This document shows, piece by piece, positions 9,709-19,086 of a stretch of DNA of 64,000 nucleotides (positions are counted from its first letter, which is position 1; every line of letters starts with the position of its first letter). The position numbers and the translations under genes are program-made. Location of the stretch: the NCBI GenBank assembly GCA_022865305.1, contig JALHSP010000018.1, forward strand, positions 1 to 64,000. Direction: 5' to 3'. Under the pieces are notes generated by a model that worked only from the letters and a program-made list of their open reading frames with translations, made no database searches and was not told where the DNA came from. This stretch comes from Bacteroidales bacterium. Lineage in GTDB: Bacteria > Bacteroidota > Bacteroidia > Bacteroidales > VadinHA17.

Positions 9709-9820
9709 AGATTTGCTTTTAAGGGGTTAATTATAAAAACAACATTAAAAAATGTTCACAACCTTTATTAGTTAACTTCTGACTACAGGAGATGCCGTCA
9801 CATCTCCTGTTAATTTTTTG
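9708..9820 (+). ncRNA. Candidate antisense small RNA opposite the SusC leader (promoter plus terminator)
   Basis: On the plus strand TAGATTTG (9708-9715) is an exact match to the Bacteroidetes -7 box TAnnTTTG; it overlaps the SusC start codon. About 70 bp downstream, a perfect 10-bp stem (ACAGGAGATG 9785-9794, CATCTCCTGT 9801-9810) is followed by TTAATTTTTT, a good intrinsic terminator for plus-strand transcription. Start near 9720 would give an RNA of about 100 nt, complementary to the SusC 5' leader. Cis-antisense RNAs of this design repress polysaccharide loci in Bacteroides (DonS type). Weak point: no convincing -33 TTTG box at the expected distance. The hairpin could instead be a leader structure of the SusC mRNA. 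Confidence 0.45.
9785..9820 (+). terminator. Intrinsic terminator-like hairpin in the SusC leader, plus strand
   Basis: A perfect 10-bp stem (ACAGGAGATG / CATCTCCTGT, 6-nt loop) is followed on the plus strand by TTAATTTTTT. The U-rich side faces away from SusC, so as a terminator it belongs to a plus-strand RNA, not to SusC. No plus-strand gene lies immediately upstream, which is why an antisense RNA is proposed. Confidence 0.65.
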
Positions 9821-9916
9821 AAAAATATTTTAAATCATAGGCATAACTATTTAATTTTCAAATACTAACTATCATATATTTTGAATTATATATCAGGTAT
9901 TACAAAGGCCAATTAC

Positions 9917-9947
9917 CAAATTTAAGAATATTTTTCATTTTTGCAAC
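9917..9947 (-). promoter_or_regulatory. Bacteroidetes-type promoter of the SusC-SusD-xylanase unit
   Basis: Reading leftward, GTTG (9947-9944) and TAAATTTG (9924-9917) are separated by 19 bp. The second box matches the TAnnTTTG consensus exactly and the first matches three of four bases of TTTG. Start of transcription would be near 9910, giving SusC a leader of about 200 nt that includes the antisense hairpin. The rest of the 9709-10042 gap is AT-rich and also holds the upstream region of the divergent TolB-like gene. Confidence 0.6.
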
Positions 9948-10042
9948 CGATTGCAGTAATATTTTTCGATATTTTTATTACAAAAGTTGATTACCTTTAA
10001 AAAATATCATCCATTTTCCATTTTATTAAATTGATCGCGCAT

Positions 10043-11566
10043 ATGAAATATTTTATGATCTTATTCTTTTGCATACTGAGCAATGTTACATTAGCCCAGA
10101 ACCTGCAAACAGGTGTTTTTCAATTCAATACCGATATCGGAAATCCCAAAAACCCTGGTTCTGCCATTTATGATAAGGCAGAACAGTCCTACTCACTCAA
10201 AGGATCAGGTTATAATATCTGGTTTGAAAGAGACGAATTTCATTATCTGTATAAAAGCATAAAAGGCGATTTTATCCTTACAGCTAATTTCAAATTCGAA
10301 GGTAAGGGCACAGAACCCCACAGGAAAACAGGGTGGATGCTGAGAGCTACAACAGATGATAATTCTCCACACATATCCGCAGTCCTTCATGGCGATGGAC
10401 TTACAGTAATGCAGTGGAGGGATTATGAAGGAGCCGCAATGAAAGATCCTGAAGATGAGGTATTTGCCAGAGGATCAAACTACGAAATTATCCAGATTGA
10501 ACGCTCAGGCAAGATCATATTTATGAGAGCTGCCCGCCAGGGAGAACCTCTTGAAGCTATAGGTTCATACGAAATGATCAACCTGCCTGATGAAATTCTT
10601 GCAGGCCCGTTTGTCTGTTCGCATAATCCTGAGGTCACTGAAGAAGCCAGGATATGGAACGTTCGTATCGACAGACCTGTTGGTGATAATTATAATCCGG
10701 GAAAAGAAGGATATCTGAGCTGCCGGCTCGAGACAATGAACGTATCTGATGGTAAGAGACTTGTAATCTTTGAAAAGCCTGGCAGATTTGAAGCTCCGAA
10801 CTGGATGCCGGATGGTAATAACCTGCTTTTTAACATGGATGGACTTCTTTATAAGATCCCTGCAATCGGTGGAGAACCAGAAAAACTTAATACAGGATTC
10901 GCTGACAGGAACAACAATGATCATGGGATTTCTTTTAATGGCAAGCTACTTGCTATAAGCCATCAAAGGGAAGGGATGGCTGGAGGAGGATCAACTGTGT
11001 ATGTCCTGCCGCTTAAAGGCGGAACACCAAGACTGGTGACAGAAAATACTCCTTCCTACTGGCACGGATGGGCACCCAATAATAAAGAGGTGTTGTACGT
11101 AGCTCAGCGGAATGGTATACCTATATATAATATATACAAAAATTCAATTAAAGGTGGTAAAGAGGTTGCCCTGACCAATATTAAAACCGGTCAGCATGTG
11201 GATGGCTGCGAATATTCACCTGACGGAAAATATATTTATTTTAACGGAAATTTAACCGGAACCATGCAAATATGGTGGATGAAGCCTGATGGTTCATCCA
11301 TGGAACAGATGACTTTTGATAATTACAATGACTGGTTTCCTCATATATCACCGGACGGGAAATGGATCGTCTTTATCTCCTTTCTGCCGGAAGTGAACCC
11401 GAATTCCCATCCTTCCTATAAAAGGGTAATGCTCAGATTAATGCCTGCGTCAGGAGGTGAGCCCAGGGTGATAGCATATCTCTTTGGAGGCCAGGGAACA
11501 ATTAATGTGCCCTCGTGGTCCCCTGACAGTAAACAGATTGCATTTGTAAGCAACTCGGGAAAATAG
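10043..11566 (+). CDS. Exported TolB-like beta-propeller protein with N-terminal concanavalin-like domain
   Basis: Start taken at ATG 10043, which gives a clean signal peptide (MKYFMILFFCILSNVTLAQ). About residues 20-200 look like a DUF1349-type beta-sandwich; residues from about 230 carry TolB/WD40-like propeller repeats (SPDGKYIYF, SPDGKWIVF, SWSPDSKQIAFV). Similar Bacteroidota proteins are secreted and lie near glycan loci; their biochemical role is uncertain. It is divergent from SusC. The protein ends abruptly after a propeller blade (NSGK). In the -1 frame an acidic/basic stretch runs on (EDPEDNEDEKPEKKK) past the stop, so a frameshift near 11560 is possible but unproven. Confidence 0.7.
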   Translation: MKYFMILFFCILSNVTLAQNLQTGVFQFNTDIGNPKNPGSAIYDKAEQSYSLKGSGYNIWFERDEFHYLYKSIKGDFILTANFKFEGKGTEPHRKTGWMLRATTDDNSPHISAVLHGDGLTVMQWRDYEGAAMKDPEDEVFARGSNYEIIQIERSGKIIFMRAARQGEPLEAIGSYEMINLPDEILAGPFVCSHNPEVTEEARIWNVRIDRPVGDNYNPGKEGYLSCRLETMNVSDGKRLVIFEKPGRFEAPNWMPDGNNLLFNMDGLLYKIPAIGGEPEKLNTGFADRNNNDHGISFNGKLLAISHQREGMAGGGSTVYVLPLKGGTPRLVTENTPSYWHGWAPNNKEVLYVAQRNGIPIYNIYKNSIKGGKEVALTNIKTGQHVDGCEYSPDGKYIYFNGNLTGTMQIWWMKPDGSSMEQMTFDNYNDWFPHISPDGKWIVFISFLPEVNPNSHPSYKRVMLRLMPASGGEPRVIAYLFGGQGTINVPSWSPDSKQIAFVSNSGK

Positions 11567-11620
11567 AAGATCCTGAAGACAACGAGGACGAAAAACCGGA
11601 GAAAAAAAAGCTAAGACAAT

Positions 11621-12376
11621 ATGAATCCTATATTCACCAGGCTGCTGATATTTTTTATTTTAACAGGTCTGTCATTGAATACATACGGGAGAACACTGCC
11701 TGAAGCAGAACAAAATAAAACTAAACATACAAAAGACCGGCCTCTGAAAATCCTTACCCTTGGCGATTCGAACGGAGCATTGCCTTATGGATGGGTGCAC
11801 CAGCTTAAAATGATCATGCCAGGTGATTCTATATTCAATATTTCAATATCCGGAAATACAATTGGTTTTAACAACCTGGGCCGCACTTCATTAAACACTT
11901 TATCCAATATAGGAACCTATATGGGAAAAGCTCATAACCAGCTTGGTAAGATTGATGCAGTTATTATCATGCTTGGAACCAATGATTGCAAGGCAGTTTT
12001 TAAGGATTCTCTTTCATTTGTACCAGGCAATATGAGAAAGCTAATAGTTGAAATTAAGAATGCTGCAAGGCTGCACAGAGGGAAACCAGTTATTTTAATT
12101 GTAACACCTCCACCATTCGGATCTGATGATATGCTTGAGGAAAAGTACAAAGGAGGATTGGAGAGGATTGCCTGGCTTAACAAGGAGTTGCTTAAAGTTG
12201 CTGATGCGGAAAAAACATATTCTATCAACTCCTTTAACATTCTGCTCCCGGTATTCAGAAATTTAACTACGGACGGAGTCCATTAAAATCCTGATGGACA
12301 GAGGATGATAGCTTATATTATTTGGGAGAATCTCAAATTCTTCAATGGTAATAGGATTTTAAAGCATAATGACTAA
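11621..12376 (+). pseudogene. SGNH/GDSL hydrolase with an in-frame stop right after the catalytic His
   Basis: Signal peptide followed by an SGNH esterase/lipase domain: block I LTLGDSN (catalytic Ser), block III LGTND, block V DGVH (catalytic Asp and His). A TAA at 12284-12286 ends the 221-aa product directly after that His. The same frame then continues NPDGQRMIAYIIWENL to a second TAA at 12374, matching the family's usual DGVHLNPxGxxxxA ending, so the TAA replaces an expected Leu codon such as TTA. The product may be a nonsense pseudogene, a recent single-base mutation or an assembly error. The truncated protein keeps the whole triad but lacks the last helix. Likely substrate class is an acetyl ester on glycans. 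Confidence 0.8.
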
Positions 12377-12437
12377 TTTTGATTTAAAGGGATCGTCGAA
12401 TAATCAATATAAATTATCAAATTAATCAATAATCCAG

Positions 12438-14552
12438 ATGACAAAACTATTTTATTTTGCAGCAGCAATAGCAGTATTATCTTCCTGCAGCAGTGGTACT
12501 AATAATTTATTGAATTATCCTGTGACTGAAAAGGGTAATGTTGTTGATACTATCTTCGGAACACCAGTACCTGATCCTTATCGCTGGCTTGAGGATGACA
12601 GGTCAGATGAAACGGCAGCATGGGTTAAGGAACAGAATGCTGTCACTTTCGGATATCTTGAAAAGATACCTTACAGGGAACAAATCAAGGAGCGTCTCAC
12701 AAAAATGTGGAATTACGAGAAGTTCAATATGCCTTTTAAAGAAGGGGAATATACCTATTTCGCAAAAAATGACGGCCTTCAGAATCAGAGTGTTTATTAC
12801 AGGCAAAAAGATGGTGGAAATCCCGAATTATTTCTTGATCCGAATACATTTTCTGCAGATGGTACAACTTCCCTTGGAGAAATGGGTTTTTCGAGGGATG
12901 GAAGCAAGGTTGCTTACTCAATCTCCGAAGGAGGATCCGACTGGCGGAAGGTAATTATAATGGATGCCATAACTAAAGAGACTATCGGAGATACACTTAT
13001 TGATATCAAGTTCAGCGGCATTTCCTGGCAGGCTAACGAAGGCTTTTATTACTCAAGCTATGATAAACCAAAAGGCAGCCAGCTATCAGCAATGACCGAT
13101 CAGCATAAGCTCTATTACCATAAACTAGGCACAAGTCAGTCTGAGGATAAGGTTATCTTCGGCGCAGATAAAAAAAGAAGATATGTTGGTGGCTATGTAA
13201 CTGAGGATGACAGGTATCTTGTGGTGACTGCATCTATATCCACAACAGGCAACGAATTGTATATCAAAGATCTGACAAAAAAATCAGGTGAATTCCAGGT
13301 TGTCGTTGCCAATTTCGATAACGATAATTATGTGCTCGATAACGAAGGTTCAAAGCTTTTTATATTCACCAATCTAAATGCTCCGAACTGGAGGATTGTG
13401 ACTGTTGATGCTGAAAAATCCGGAACAGAAAACTGGATTGATTTTATCCCGGAAACAGTAAATGTGCTTCAGCCTTCAACAGGTTCAGGATACATTTTTG
13501 CTAACTATCTGATAGACGCAATCTCCTCAGTAAAACAATACGACATCGCAGGCAAACTGGTGAGGGATATTACTCTTCCGGGCATAGGAACTGCAACAGG
13601 TTTATCAGGGAAAAAGAAAGATAAGGAAATCTATTATTCCTTCGCAAACCATACTACTCCAACTACAATATACAGGCTGGATCCCCCGACCGGAGAAACA
13701 CAGGTTTATAAAAAGCCCCAGGTTTTATTTAACGGTGATGATTATGTATCGGAACAGGTGTTTTACAATTCGAAAGACGGTACCCGTGTGCCAATGATAA
13801 TTACTTATAAGAAAAATACTTCCATGAACAGTAAGAATCCGACACTGCTTTATGGTTATGGAGGATTCAGCATAAGTGAGACACCCGTATTCTCAGTTTC
13901 TGTTGCATTATGGCTTGAAATGGGCGGTGTTTATGCAGTGCCAAATATCAGGGGAGGCGGTGAATACGGTGAAAAATGGCACCTGGCAGGTACTAAAATG
14001 AATAAACAGAATGTTTTTGATGATTTTATTTCTGCTGCTGAATACCTTATAAATAATAAATACACCTCTCCTGAGTACCTTGCGATCAGAGGAGGTTCAA
14101 ATGGCGGACTTCTGGTTGGTGCAATCATGACACAGAGGCCGGAGCTTTTCAGGGTGGCTCTTCCGGCTGTCGGTGTTCTTGACATGCTCAGATACCATAA
14201 GTTTACTGCCGGGGCAGGCTGGGCATATGATTACGGCACTTCTGATGACAGCCCGAAAATGTTCAGCTACCTGCTGAAATATTCTCCTGTACAGAACGTG
14301 AAAGAAGGGATTGAATACCCGGCCACTCTTGTTACAACAGCTGACCATGATGACAGGGTTGTTCCGGCACACTCATTCAAGTTTGCCGCACATCTCCAGG
14401 ATAAACATGCAGGTACTAATCCTGTCCTGATAAGAATAGAGACAAGTGCCGGTCATGGGGCAGGAACTCCAGTAAGCAAATCAATTGATCAATATACCGA
14501 TATCTACAGCTTCACTCTCTGGAATATGGGAATTAAGAAGCTGGCAAAATAA
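12438..14552 (+). CDS. Prolyl oligopeptidase, S9A family, lipoprotein
   Basis: A 704-aa serine peptidase cleaving after proline in short peptides. The N-terminal signal ends in a lipobox (VLSSC). The prolyl oligopeptidase start ([12 protein letters not shown]) leads into a seven-bladed propeller, then an alpha/beta-hydrolase domain with Ser554 in GGSNGG, Asp in DHDDRVVP (638-639) and His673 in AGHGAG. All family landmarks are intact and the length is standard (about 700). It lies 3 bp upstream of an oxidoreductase gene, so the two may be cotranscribed. Being a lipoprotein, it acts in the envelope, probably on peptides released during nutrient breakdown. Confidence 0.95.
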   Translation: MTKLFYFAAAIAVLSSCSSGTNNLLNYPVTEKGNVVDTIFGTPVPDPYRWLEDDRSDETAAWVKEQNAVTFGYLEKIPYREQIKERLTKMWNYEKFNMPFKEGEYTYFAKNDGLQNQSVYYRQKDGGNPELFLDPNTFSADGTTSLGEMGFSRDGSKVAYSISEGGSDWRKVIIMDAITKETIGDTLIDIKFSGISWQANEGFYYSSYDKPKGSQLSAMTDQHKLYYHKLGTSQSEDKVIFGADKKRRYVGGYVTEDDRYLVVTASISTTGNELYIKDLTKKSGEFQVVVANFDNDNYVLDNEGSKLFIFTNLNAPNWRIVTVDAEKSGTENWIDFIPETVNVLQPSTGSGYIFANYLIDAISSVKQYDIAGKLVRDITLPGIGTATGLSGKKKDKEIYYSFANHTTPTTIYRLDPPTGETQVYKKPQVLFNGDDYVSEQVFYNSKDGTRVPMIITYKKNTSMNSKNPTLLYGYGGFSISETPVFSVSVALWLEMGGVYAVPNIRGGGEYGEKWHLAGTKMNKQNVFDDFISAAEYLINNKYTSPEYLAIRGGSNGGLLVGAIMTQRPELFRVALPAVGVLDMLRYHKFTAGAGWAYDYGTSDDSPKMFSYLLKYSPVQNVKEGIEYPATLVTTADHDDRVVPAHSFKFAAHLQDKHAGTNPVLIRIETSAGHGAGTPVSKSIDQYTDIYSFTLWNMGIKKLAK

Positions 14553-14555
14553 TTT

Positions 14556-15743
14556 ATGACCGAAAAAATTATCCGTTGCGGAATAGTCGGATCAGGATTT
14601 GCTGCAAGGTTTCATTATGATGCACTGCTACGTCTTTATTCCGTTAAAATTGAAATTGCAGGGTCATACTCTCCTACTGCTGAGCGGCTTAAACAATTTA
14701 CTGAACCTCGACACCTGAAAGCCTTCAAGGATCTGGAATCTTTAATTGATGATTCAGATGTTATCCACATCTGTACACCTCCTTCGACTCATGAACCGGT
14801 TGTTATTGCAGCCCTTGAGAAAAATAAACACGTGATTGTCGAAAAGCCATTTACAGGATATTTCGGAGATAAAAGCAATGATTTTAACGGCGATAAATTC
14901 CCGCGTGAAAAGGGACTTGAGGAGGCTCTTGAAAGCGTAAAAAGGATGATCGATGCTGAAAAGAAAAGCAAAGGGAAGATAATGTATGCTGAAAACTGGA
15001 TTTATGCACCAGCGGTACAGAAAGAACGTGGAATGCTTGAGAAAACAAAAGCTCAGATACTCTGGATGCATGGGGAGGAATCGCATTCAGGATCACATTC
15101 AATGACTTATGGCCAGTGGAAGTTTTCGGGTGGGGGTTCAATGATCGGTAAAGGGTGCCACCCGCTTTCAGCAGCACTCTATTTTAAGCAGACTGAAGGT
15201 AAAACCAGAAATGGGAAACCAATAAAGCCTGCAGCTATCTCTGCCCGTACACATGCAGTAACCCGAATGCCGGGCTATAAGAATGAAGGTCATCTAAGGA
15301 CGACTTATAAGGATATCGAGGACTTTGCCATGATGCATGTGGTTTTTGAGGATGGGACATTTGCAGATATTTTTGCCAGCGAGCTGGTGCTTGGCGGAGT
15401 TCATAACTGGATAGAAGTCAATACCAGTAACCACAGGACGATCTGCAATATCAATCCGAATAATTCGATGCAAACATATACACCTGATGAAAAACACTTC
15501 AGTGATGTTTATATAGTCGAAAAGACCGAAACAAGACAGGGCTGGTCATCTGTTTCACCTGATGAAAGCTGGTTTACAGGCTATCAGCACGAAATGGAGG
15601 CATTCTACCGGGCTGCCGCTTTCGGTGACCCGGTTGAAAGCAACAGCAGTCTCGCAGCTGATGTAACAGCTACTCTTTATGCAGGATATTTATCTGCAGA
15701 GCGTAAAGGTGCCGAAGTTCCTGTAACATTACTGGCAAATTGA
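14556..15743 (+). CDS. Gfo/Idh/MocA-family NAD(P)-dependent oxidoreductase, cytoplasmic
   Basis: A 395-aa protein with an N-terminal Rossmann fold (CGIVGSGFAARFHYDAL) and the EKPF motif at about residue 94 that carries the family's catalytic lysine region. No signal peptide, unlike three other proteins of this broad class in the window. An insertion of about 30 residues after EKPF (GYFGDKSNDFNGDKFPREKG) is unusual. The C-terminal part has GKGCHPL, matching the substrate-binding GxxxHPL/HxxD region of the family. It starts 3 bp after the peptidase stop. Substrate is unknown; sugars or inositols are typical. Confidence 0.85.
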   Translation: MTEKIIRCGIVGSGFAARFHYDALLRLYSVKIEIAGSYSPTAERLKQFTEPRHLKAFKDLESLIDDSDVIHICTPPSTHEPVVIAALEKNKHVIVEKPFTGYFGDKSNDFNGDKFPREKGLEEALESVKRMIDAEKKSKGKIMYAENWIYAPAVQKERGMLEKTKAQILWMHGEESHSGSHSMTYGQWKFSGGGSMIGKGCHPLSAALYFKQTEGKTRNGKPIKPAAISARTHAVTRMPGYKNEGHLRTTYKDIEDFAMMHVVFEDGTFADIFASELVLGGVHNWIEVNTSNHRTICNINPNNSMQTYTPDEKHFSDVYIVEKTETRQGWSSVSPDESWFTGYQHEMEAFYRAAAFGDPVESNSSLAADVTATLYAGYLSAERKGAEVPVTLLAN

Positions 15744-15775
15744 TCCCACCATCGTCAGGAGAAATCCCGGATAAA

Positions 15776-16258
15776 TTAAAATCTGTAATTATCAAAGTTA
15801 CCTATGTCAATATTATCAGGCAGTACCCCAATAGTAATAATAAAGAATGTAAGGGCTATTGTCCCCTTCTCGAGGTGGCCCCCAACCATACTGTTTTCAT
15901 CGGACAATGCAATATGAGCATGTACCTTTCCATTTAAGACATAACCCTGAACGGAGACCAGATCCATTGCTACTGAAGCTTTTGGAAATTCCTGCGCCGG
16001 CGGAAGATTCTTATCACTGACTACATGGTAATGATAATCTGTTACAGAACCAATACCGGCAAGAATAACGGCATTTTTAATCATATAATTCTTTACAGCC
16101 AGATTAAGACCGTCAAGCATATCTGTTCCCGGTTTCATCCGGATAATTTCAATCCGGTCAAAAGCAGTTGTTACATTTTGTATTTCCGGCGCCTTTTCCT
16201 GTGCCTGTAATGATAATTGCAGGACAGACAGCAGCAACAATAACATAAAAGTTTTCAT
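15776..16258 (-). CDS. Exported PPC-domain (DUF296) protein
   Basis: A 160-aa protein with a signal peptide (to about LQAQ, residue 20) and one PPC/DUF296 domain. Hallmarks are LAGIGSV, the metal-binding GKVHAHIALSDE and GGHL near the C-terminus. The same fold occurs in plant AT-hook proteins and in bacterial stand-alone trimers of unknown function. The signal peptide makes DNA binding improbable; a periplasmic small-molecule or metal role is more likely. It is convergent with the oxidoreductase gene and downstream of the GH116 gene on the same strand. Confidence 0.8.
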   Translation of the reverse strand: MKTFMLLLLLSVLQLSLQAQEKAPEIQNVTTAFDRIEIIRMKPGTDMLDGLNLAVKNYMIKNAVILAGIGSVTDYHYHVVSDKNLPPAQEFPKASVAMDLVSVQGYVLNGKVHAHIALSDENSMVGGHLEKGTIALTFFIITIGVLPDNIDIGNFDNYRF

Positions 16259-16352
16259 AATAATACATTTACGAACGATTTTCCGGATAAAATGGTTTAA
16301 ATACTCATAAAAGCGATTAAGTGTACTTTTTACACTTATTTTTATTTCCCGC

Positions 16353-18881
16353 CTATCTTATTACATAATTATTGACAACTATTTCTCCAAAAACTACATT
16401 TAAAAAAGGTTTGCCGTTTTCAAGTACGACATTTCCAAATCCGGTACCTGTTGAGATGAATGATGTAAAATCGCCAATTCTTGAATCAATGTACATAGTC
16501 TGATCCAGTGCATCATACCTGACACCTGTAAGCCCCTGCAACATTGCATAGCTCGACATAGCCCTTGCATACCAGTGACCGCATTCATATTCATTAAAAG
16601 GATTTCTGATCCTCCCATTGTACCTGTCACGGCAGGTACGGACAATGTCAAGACCTTTTTCGACTTCACCCATCATCATAAGGTGTGTTGCCACCTGGTA
16701 TTCAAAACCGGTCCATACCTCATCGCAATAAACAAACGGCAATGACAATTTACCGCCTTTAGGCCAGGTGCAAAGCAATAATCCTCCTTCATTACCAAGT
16801 GCATATGATGGCCGTTGCGGATTAGAATGATCCGTCAGGTCTTTCCTGAAATTATATTTATAGACAGAGTTCAGGTGGCTCCTTACTTTTGCAGAATCCA
16901 CAACGTTTTTAAGCCCGCATACTTCACCGATCCAGGCTCCAAGGATACCATCTGAGAGACAACCTGTACCGTACTGGTATTTGGGCCCCTCACGTTTGAG
17001 AAGTTCCCTGGCTTCCTCAGAGTATTCGGAGGACCATGAGCCTTCCGAAGCTTTTACCGGGTCCGGGGAATTCAGCCCCTCCCATTTTATTTTCTGAAAG
17101 AAATATTCACCGTCAAAAAGCTCAGATTCAATTGCCTGTTTACCTTTTAAATAGAGCTCTTCATATTTTGAAATATCCTGTCCAAGAAAACTGCCCATTT
17201 CGCAGAATGCCTTCAAAGCTCCGAGGTAGAAGCTTGTGCACATACCATCAGGTCCCCAGAATTCAATGTCATAGGTATTATGGTGGGGTTCCTCAAGTGT
17301 ACCGGTAGAACGGGGATCCCATGTTTTAATGCAGTAGTCCATGCTTTCGACCACTTTCGGAAATAGTTGCTTAAGCCATTCCGTATCACCGCTGATATGC
17401 CAGTCGCGGTAGACTTTCATGATTCCACCAAGCTGTCCATCGGATGCAGCATAGAAAGTAGTGGCAACAGGTCTTATCGGCAAAGCTGATCTGAAAGTCT
17501 GATGCCCTTCCTTATCCTGGCTGGGATAGAATTCCGTTTCGCGGAGAGTGCGCTCAAGCTTCGGGAATAGATGCGGCATAGCCTGAGCATAATTCCATAC
17601 ATGCGTACAGGAACCTGCACAACATCCGGAATTGTCGCTGCATCCCTCCCAGTTCCAAAGCTTTCCGTCACGCTGCCGTAAGACAGTCGGTGATTTCAGT
17701 ATAGTCAGGTTGGCGGCTATTGCTTCAATGACTTCGGGAGGAAGCGTACTCTTATAAAACGATTCACTGAACAGTTCAGATTTTCTCAGCAGATCATCGT
17801 AATTTGTTTTCCAGTAATCGGCTACTCCATTTATTGAGGAGAATTTCCCGGAATACCACGGTTTGTAGAAGGGATCTTTGCATGTGCAGTTGGGATCATC
17901 ACACTCTACATCATCAGGCTCAGCCGAATCCTGCCCGTACTTCATGTTTGTATCAGGAACATACCATGCCATATTTAACCTTATAGTTTTTGTCTCGCCC
18001 GGTTTTAACTGGAATGTTACAAAAAGTGACGCACCGGGAGCATCAGTATCCACAGGCAAAGTGTTCCTGGTCTCTCCTTTCAGAATCGTATTCCAGGTCA
18101 TAGTCAGGGGATCCCACCATCCTCCACGGAACCAGCAATGGTCCACGATTGTACCGGGCTCGCTGGTGAATATTGCAAAGTCTCCCTTTCTTTCAGGATT
18201 CTCCTTTGTCCCTTCTTCCGATAGTACAAATCCTCCGGCAATCGGTTTTACTCTTGCTTTTCCACCAGACTGCTTCATGAAGTTCTTTGAATTATATGAA
18301 AATACGGCTTCTACATCTGAGTTGCCGGTGTTTTTAAAAGAATACTCCAGAGAGCTTGCAGGAAGGCTGGAATTATCTGCATCCGTAGGGATGAACGGAC
18401 TCCAGCCTCTTATCGTTATATCAAAAGGGAGATCGTCATCCTTCAGTTCAATAAGGGCAAAAGGAAATCTTGCAAGGAACTTTGAGTTATTAAAACGTGG
18501 TAATCCCCAGCTAGCCCCGGAGGATCCGTTACCTGAACCCGGTTGTCCGAAATGCTTCCATTCCGGCACCTGGCCCTCAATTACTTTGACTCCGTTTTCA
18601 ATGCCTTTCACCGAAATGGCAGCGAACATACATGGTTCATTAAATACCTCGGGACGATTCCTTACCGACATATGAGAGATAGCGCCGGTTCCCTCCAGGC
18701 AAAACATACCTGCACCAATCCCTCCGATCGGAAATGCAATCCGGCTAAGATATTCGCCTGAATATGAATCGTTAAATTCATGTCCGGAATTTGTTTTTGA
18801 ATTTTGCTTTTCATTACAAGATGGTAAAAAATATACCGAAAATATCAGTATCACTAATACAATACATAAAAACCTTTTCAT
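16353..18881 (-). CDS. GH116-family beta-glycosidase (glucosylceramidase-like), lipoprotein
   Basis: An 842-aa lipoprotein (signal ending YFLPSC). It has the GH116 layout: an N-terminal beta-rich domain with GGIGAGMFCLEGTG and HWNFPE-like aromatic stretches, and an (alpha/alpha)6 barrel from about residue 390 with NWEGCSDNSGCCAGSCTHVW, DGQLGGIMKVYRDW, NTYDIEFWGPDG and a C-terminal EVWTGFEYQVA, all typical of bacterial and archaeal GH116 and of human GBA2. Likely acts on beta-glucosides or beta-xylosides in the periplasm or at the surface. It may be a separate unit from the upstream glycan genes, because a 205-bp gap with GC-rich palindromes intervenes. Confidence 0.9.
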   Translation of the reverse strand: MKRFLCIVLVILIFSVYFLPSCNEKQNSKTNSGHEFNDSYSGEYLSRIAFPIGGIGAGMFCLEGTGAISHMSVRNRPEVFNEPCMFAAISVKGIENGVKVIEGQVPEWKHFGQPGSGNGSSGASWGLPRFNNSKFLARFPFALIELKDDDLPFDITIRGWSPFIPTDADNSSLPASSLEYSFKNTGNSDVEAVFSYNSKNFMKQSGGKARVKPIAGGFVLSEEGTKENPERKGDFAIFTSEPGTIVDHCWFRGGWWDPLTMTWNTILKGETRNTLPVDTDAPGASLFVTFQLKPGETKTIRLNMAWYVPDTNMKYGQDSAEPDDVECDDPNCTCKDPFYKPWYSGKFSSINGVADYWKTNYDDLLRKSELFSESFYKSTLPPEVIEAIAANLTILKSPTVLRQRDGKLWNWEGCSDNSGCCAGSCTHVWNYAQAMPHLFPKLERTLRETEFYPSQDKEGHQTFRSALPIRPVATTFYAASDGQLGGIMKVYRDWHISGDTEWLKQLFPKVVESMDYCIKTWDPRSTGTLEEPHHNTYDIEFWGPDGMCTSFYLGALKAFCEMGSFLGQDISKYEELYLKGKQAIESELFDGEYFFQKIKWEGLNSPDPVKASEGSWSSEYSEEARELLKREGPKYQYGTGCLSDGILGAWIGEVCGLKNVVDSAKVRSHLNSVYKYNFRKDLTDHSNPQRPSYALGNEGGLLLCTWPKGGKLSLPFVYCDEVWTGFEYQVATHLMMMGEVEKGLDIVRTCRDRYNGRIRNPFNEYECGHWYARAMSSYAMLQGLTGVRYDALDQTMYIDSRIGDFTSFISTGTGFGNVVLENGKPFLNVVFGEIVVNNYVIR

Positions 18882-18948
18882 ATCATTTATTGATTAAAGT
18901 ATTGACTATAAAAAGATGAAAAACTTACATGAAGTCTACCTTTAACTA

Positions 18949-19040
18949 CCCCCTAACCCCCCTAAAGGGGGGCTTAAATCTCCCTTTTACGGGGTGGATA
19001 AACAGTTGATTTCAACCCCCCCTTAGGGGGGCAGGGGGGT
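18949..19040. repeat. Pair of C/G-tract palindromes, opposite orientation
   Basis: Two hairpin-forming elements: CCCCCCTAAAGGGGGG (18956-18971) with a C-tract to its left, and CCCCCCTTAGGGGGG (19015-19030) with a G-tract to its right. The first is the reverse complement of the type at 151-180, the second has the same orientation as it. They lie between GH116 and the sugar isomerase-like gene and probably act as extragenic palindromes or mRNA hairpins. Confidence 0.7.
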
Positions 19041-19086
19041 TGATGCTCCGGATTTCCTCAGTGTTAGTTTTTATTACTGAAGTCAC

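Noticed and set aside
11560-11704. Frameshifted C-terminal extension of the TolB-like protein
   Set aside because: The -1 frame gives a charged tail but runs on into the next gene's region without homology, so I left the stop as is.
17878-18675. 265-codon plus-strand open frame inside the GH116 gene
   Set aside because: It is antisense to well-conserved GH116 sequence and has no recognisable protein features.
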